Shown piece by piece: positions 24,101 to 30,100 of a stretch of DNA of 64,000 bases. Origin of the DNA: Bathymodiolus brooksi (lineage: Eukaryota > Mollusca > Bivalvia > Mytilida > Modiolidae); contig OY804578.1 of the NCBI GenBank assembly GCA_963680875.1, forward strand, positions 101,461,689-101,525,688, written 5' to 3'. The stretch's first letter is position 1; each line of letters starts with the position of its first letter. The translations under genes and the position numbers were made by a program. The notes below the pieces were generated by a model that searched no databases, was not told the DNA's origin, and was given only the letters and a program-made list of their open reading frames with translations.

Positions 24101-27100
24101 GCGGTGTAATGTTTAGCGTGCTCGCATCCAGTGCGGTAGATCGTGAGTTTGAGGCCCTAATCGGGTCAAACCAAAGATTATGAAATTGGTATTTGTTGTT
24201 TCTCTGCTAAGCACGCAGCGTTAAAGGGAAAGAGTAAAGACTGGTTTGATCGGAATCAGGATAATGTGTCCGAGTGGGGAGACTTGTCTATTAGCGGACT
24301 TTTGTTATAAAAATCCAACTACGCGTATTGGTCTAACACACAGCAAACCTCATCATCATCTCAATGAACATTAACTTGTTATCGCCGTGATATAGCTGAA
24401 CAATTGGTGGTAAGCAACAATTACTCACTCACTCTATATCTGAAGAAAGCTTTCAATATAAGAATCGTTGAATATTTAACTGGTAAATATATACATGGGT
24501 TCTACGTTACCATGGTAGTTATATAACAAATATGGCGGTGAAAATTGATTGAAATGGCTACCATTAACCACATTACAGCAACTTTACTTCGAACAATGCA
24601 AAGCAGAGTAGAAAGCACCAAACCATATTTAAATAATACATAATATATCACTTGAATTGAATCGGAACATGTTTTACAGTTGCAGAATGGTTTATTTTCA
24701 ATTTTCTGACATTTATTTTCTTTTCTGATAGGACGGAGACAACACCTTCTTCTGCAAATCCATTAACCAGTGAAGTGTACGATTACATCAGAGAGGATAC
24801 ACATGATGAAAGAAATAGAGGTAATTATAGCATACTTCTACATCTACATTATATATTCTATATATGCATTTTATTGAAAAATCACAAAATGTAGGTGAAA
24901 ATATATTATTCTTTGATACTGAACATTATTGTTAGGGTTATGGTTTTAACGCCACTTTCAACACTATTTCAGTTATATCGTGGTAGTAAGTTTTAATGAT
25001 GGAAGAAACCGGAGTACCCATAGAAATCCACCGATCTGTCGCAAGTCACTGACAAGCATTATCAGATATGGTTGTATCGAGTACACCTAGTAGGAGCGGG
25101 ATTCGATCCCACCACTTTGAACATTATGAACATTTCTCTATGTCTTTCAAAACCGTCGTATTACTAAATTCATCGAGATTGCATAGATCTGTCGATGATT
25201 ATCGGATCCACGATATAGCCCTATACAGGATGGTGATCGATGTTGGCAGAGAAACGAGGACAAATGGATTGCAGACTTCTTATAAAAAGGGAATGTAAGC
25301 TTGTAATGTAAGTAAAAGAGAAGATATATATACTTTTTCTAAACGGGGGTTATGTATTTAAACGCCATTTTCAACAATATTTCAGCTATATCGTGGCGGT
25401 CAGTTTTATGGGTGGAAAAAAACCGGAGTACACGACGAAAACCACCGACTTTTCACTAACAAACTTCATCACATAATATTGTGTCGTGTGCATATCGCCA
25501 TGAGCGAGATTCAAGCTCACAACTTTAGTGGTGATAGGGATTGATTGCATAAATAGTTGCAAATCCTACTACCATACGATCACGAAGACCCCCTTTCCGA
25601 ACGGATTAAGGTTGCTAGGTGGTTGGTTTATGTTAGAATTACAGACCAAAATTATCGGAAAACACATGTGTTACCTCAAAGAGCAGTATGCTACATTTAA
25701 GCCGATATAACGATTTGCCCACACCATAATGGATGTCTGTCATAAGGCATATACCAAATATCTAGTAACACATTTCGTTTTTATTTTTTCGTATTTTGAG
25801 GTTGGGATGATATATTGGAGAGTTACAGTTTGTTCTGGTTAATAATAATGAAGATCATGGCTGTTTGACTTTCTCTATCTAAGGATAGTTAACTGCTGGG
25901 TAAAGGACGTCATGAACTTTTTCCCCTCAGATTACATAATTATTTTCGCACTTAAATATTTTTTTCATTCATTACAATCGTTACAATCACCCTTACTCTC
26001 ATTCTTCGCTAATTTTCAGATCCAGGGGCCAGGAGAGTAGAACATGTGTGAGTATTTATAGCCATGTATATCATTTCATTCACAACTACTCCAATTTTAA
26101 AGCAATTTACGGTTTGTCAGATAATGCAAATATAATTTGTATGTCAGAAACAAATATATCAGAACATGTACTACCATTCTTGTAAAAATACAATCGATCT
26201 GTTCAACCAGGAAGTTAATTTATTTTACATACATTAACTCCATTCATTCCAAATAATGTGTTGAGTGTTTTATGGTAAGAATATTAGTAATAACTTAGAT
26301 TGAACAAAATTTAGAGTTTATAGTTAAATCCTTTATAAACGTTTACTGGGTGCTTGAAATATTTGTGAAACAACCCTTTATTAATATCAAATAGAGTTGA
26401 CAATACACCAATGAAGCTTAAACTATTTGATATTTATTTTTTGTTACTTGATGTTTGTTTGTTTTGTTTGTTTGATGGTATTTAACGCCACATTCAACAC
26501 AATTTCAGTTATATCGTGGCGACTAGTTTTAGTGGTGGAAGAAGCCGGATAACCCGGAAAGAACCACCGACCATGGGCAAGCAACTGGTAAACTTGATCA
26601 CTTGCAGCTGCGAGTCGAGTGCACCTTTTTGTAATTTACAAAGCCGGGCGCGAATCCACGCCGTATTGGTGATATACTTGTATGAGTTGTTAAGTAATAC
26701 AACTACCTAACTCATTGATCCACCCACCCTTGTGTTTTTACTTGATATCTATGTTTTATTCAAATAAATCATGAATCATCAATACTAAATTTGACCACTG
26801 AAAATTAGGCCATGGTGGAAACAATACTAATTTCTGGTTGAAATATCAGTAATCAAATAACACGTATGTATATCAGTGATCACAATTGTTTTCTCCTAAC
26901 TGTTTGTCTCTCCGTGGACCTGAAAAGGTATAGTTAAGCATTCATATCAATTTGTTTTTCTTTCATTGTAATTTATGTTGCATGACTATATCCACACCCA
27001 GGAAAAATGTACATCATGAAGTAGCGATAGTCATATGCAGGGTAGCGATTACAAGTCAAGTAAGCAAGCTACTAGGTTATATAGTAATGGTGAAATTGAC

Positions 27101-30100
27101 ATTATGACGAAACCTCTCAGAATATATTTCTTAACCACCTTCTTTGAGATGAACCTGTCATATATATATCACATTTATATAAGTGTCAGGTTCATTTAAA
27201 TAGATTGATATGAAAATTGTTCTTCTCACTGTTTATCTTACCTTGAATCGCTACCCTGTGTATACAAATCGGTACCCTTCACTGTACGAAGTACAGTTTC
27301 CCTGGGTGTGATATATCTTGATGTGTATTATAGTTCTTCAACGCCTTACGAAATGCTAGGTATAAAAGACCCTCCAAATACCTATAGTGATCTATCAAGT
27401 CGGCAAGGTATGGTATATTTGTAATCTTTCTTTTATCTGAACAGATTTTGTTTATTCATGAGTGCACAGTTGAATAGTGGAGGATGTAGTCTTTCTTGCC
27501 CAATGACACAATCAACACTAACAACACAGGTTCTAACAGGTCACACAAAGCTACATTAGCAGCCTTCACTATCATATCTATTACGAACATTTCATACTAC
27601 ACAAGGGGCCATCGTGGACGTAATCGCATGGTAGTTGGATGTACAACTACCTGTGCAATCAGTGCCTATCACAACTAAGGTAATGAGTTCGAACCTCATT
27701 ATTGATGAGGTGTACTCGATGCAACATTATGTGATATAGTATCAGTGACTTGCGACATGTCGGTGGTTTTCTACGGGTTCTGCGGCTTGCACCACCAATA
27801 AACTGTATAATATATTGTAGCATCTTCCTTGTTAATATATTCGTTCATTTGCTTAGTATTGGATACATGTGCCTATTTATCGTATAATTATATTAACTGT
27901 CCGTTTTGTCGTATGCATACTTAATTCATGAATAGATGGGTTTGCTCCACCAAAATACCTGACCGTCACGATATAGCTGGAAAATTGTTGAAAGTGGCAA
28001 TAAACACTATAAGCCAAACCAGAACCAAACCATACTACATTACATTTAGCTATCCCGTTTACGTCCTTTGGTTTACTTGCTTCGAAAGACTTGTACATTA
28101 TTTAGTCCAATCTGTTGATCATGAGCCTTATTCCAGGAACGTGTCCTGGACACTAAGTTCGATATATACGTTCTTATTACATTAGATATATTTATGGCCC
28201 GGAGTAGAAGTAAATAACGTGTTTTATAAACACTTGTTTTAAGGAACACGATTTAATTTTGTTAAACGCATGCGTTATTAAGACATACACAACGTATATG
28301 TTTTTCGTTTTACGTGCGTGGAAAATATTGTTTTAAGGCTATGCCAGTAATCTCCATTTTATATGATTAACAGACATATCTGCATATATATGAAGCCCCT
28401 ATTATAACAACTGAGTTCACCGCCGTTGCTTAGTGGGGTTCCTGTTACTCGATCTCTAGTTTTATGTGTATGTTTTGTAGATCGTTGTTTGTCCTTTTCT
28501 CTTTATTCGTTTGGCCATTGTGTTGTCTGTTCTTTGATTTACGGATTCTGATTACCCCTTTGATAACTTCAAATTCTTCTTATAGACTATCATTTCTTCA
28601 AGCTACTTTTGAATGACGTCATTGTATTGGAATGTGGGAAAAATATCAAAACAAACAACGAAGACGAAGCTACTTTTTAATGTTTGTCCAGTTTGTTTTA
28701 AGCATTATAATAAATTCCATAATTTGAAATTTAGGATATGTTTTTTAATGTTATTATTATTATTATTATTATTAAACTTAGTACATGTACAATGTATTGG
28801 TATCATACTTTGTATCATATCTCACCTGTGGCACGAACTAACCACATCACTACTAGTAGCTATCGTGATTGGTAGCTGGCACAATAGGCTTGACCTGATA
28901 CAAAGTTGTGTACCAACACAATATGTAGATAATGGGAATTATATCAATATATTCATAGCAGTATGCGAAAATCTATCTTAAATGACATTACTTATAATTT
29001 AGTTTAACGACTGACTAGTGAAATGTTTGGATAGCTGGAAATAGTGTAAACCGTCTAGATTCAATGTAGCTGTTAGGGTTTTCGCATCGAATGTGGTAGA
29101 TTGTGAGCTTGAACCCTGGTAAGGTAGGGCAAATTATATAACGTTGGCTTTATATATTTGCTTCTTCGCTAAGCATGCATATATTAGGAATAGGAACAAA
29201 AACTGATCGGTACCAGAAGTCATAAATCAAAAGACAGACAATACAGAACAAGGACAAAAAGATAAACAATGATCTACAAACACCTTACACTGGTCATGCA
29301 TGTAAAATGACATGTCTTTCTTCTAGCTGTTGCCATAAAGAAAAATGAACAAGATTTCAAGTGATGAGTTATCCAAAAATGGAATTGAAAAATGGCAACC
29401 TTGATCATATTATTTAACAATATTGCTATTGTGTATACATTTGCATGTATTTTCAGGCTTGCCAGATGGAAGAAACTACACAATGTCTAATAGGTAAATA
29501 ATTTGACTTTTTCAATTCAATAAAATATATAAGAAACAACAATAATCCCTACCCAGGGTCCTTGTAAGTGGTTCACATGTGTTCATTTCAGTACAAATAA
29601 TTCCTGATATCCCGTGAACACAATATCCATTACTTATCATTGCATCGAAGAACTCGATGAAATGATATCTTAACATACAGCCTGTTTTTGTGACCCCACA
29701 GACTTAAATCATGTGGCTTTGATCGTACCTGATAACGGTTACTACAGAAACACGCTGTGGCACTAAGTAAACTGTTTTTATTTTCATTCGTGGCATGAAT
29801 AAACGTTAGAGAAAACCGAAGGGACTATTAAGCATGGACAATCAAACGAAACTGGCCACATTTGTTACACTAGACACCAGACGAAAACAAACCAAGCAGA
29901 CAAAAAACCCTAATATTTGTTACACTAGACACCAGATGAAGACATAACAAATAGAAAACACAACCTAATATTTGTTACACTAGACACCACACGAAAATAA
30001 ACCAAACAGAAAACACAACCGAATATTTGTTGGGAACCACCATGCGCAGGACAACACAATTAATGTAAATAAGACACTAGCTCTCCTACAAACAAATGGA

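Larger units (their letters stand above)
24821..26019 (+). other. Intron 13 of gene A
   Basis: Two family 1 SINEs on the minus strand (24934-25120 and 25345-25593) fill nearly half of it. The open frames 25068-25298 and 25528-25710 overlap or abut these SINEs and are not genes. Confidence 0.55.
26048..27333 (+). other. Intron 14 of gene A
   Basis: It holds a SINE (26471-26728) and a 318-bp inverted-repeat element (26993-27310) that ends 23 bases before exon 15. The remainder is AT-rich, with nothing recognised. Confidence 0.55.
27408..29456 (+). other. Intron 15 of gene A
   Basis: It carries SINE copies (27605-27805, 27941-28007, and the fragment 29066-29219), retroelement-tail repeats (28108-28187, 28418-28590), an R5 repeat (28610-28935) and a short (TTA)n microsatellite at about 28749-28776. 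The + frame 28613-28981 is inside the R5 repeat. Confidence 0.55.
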
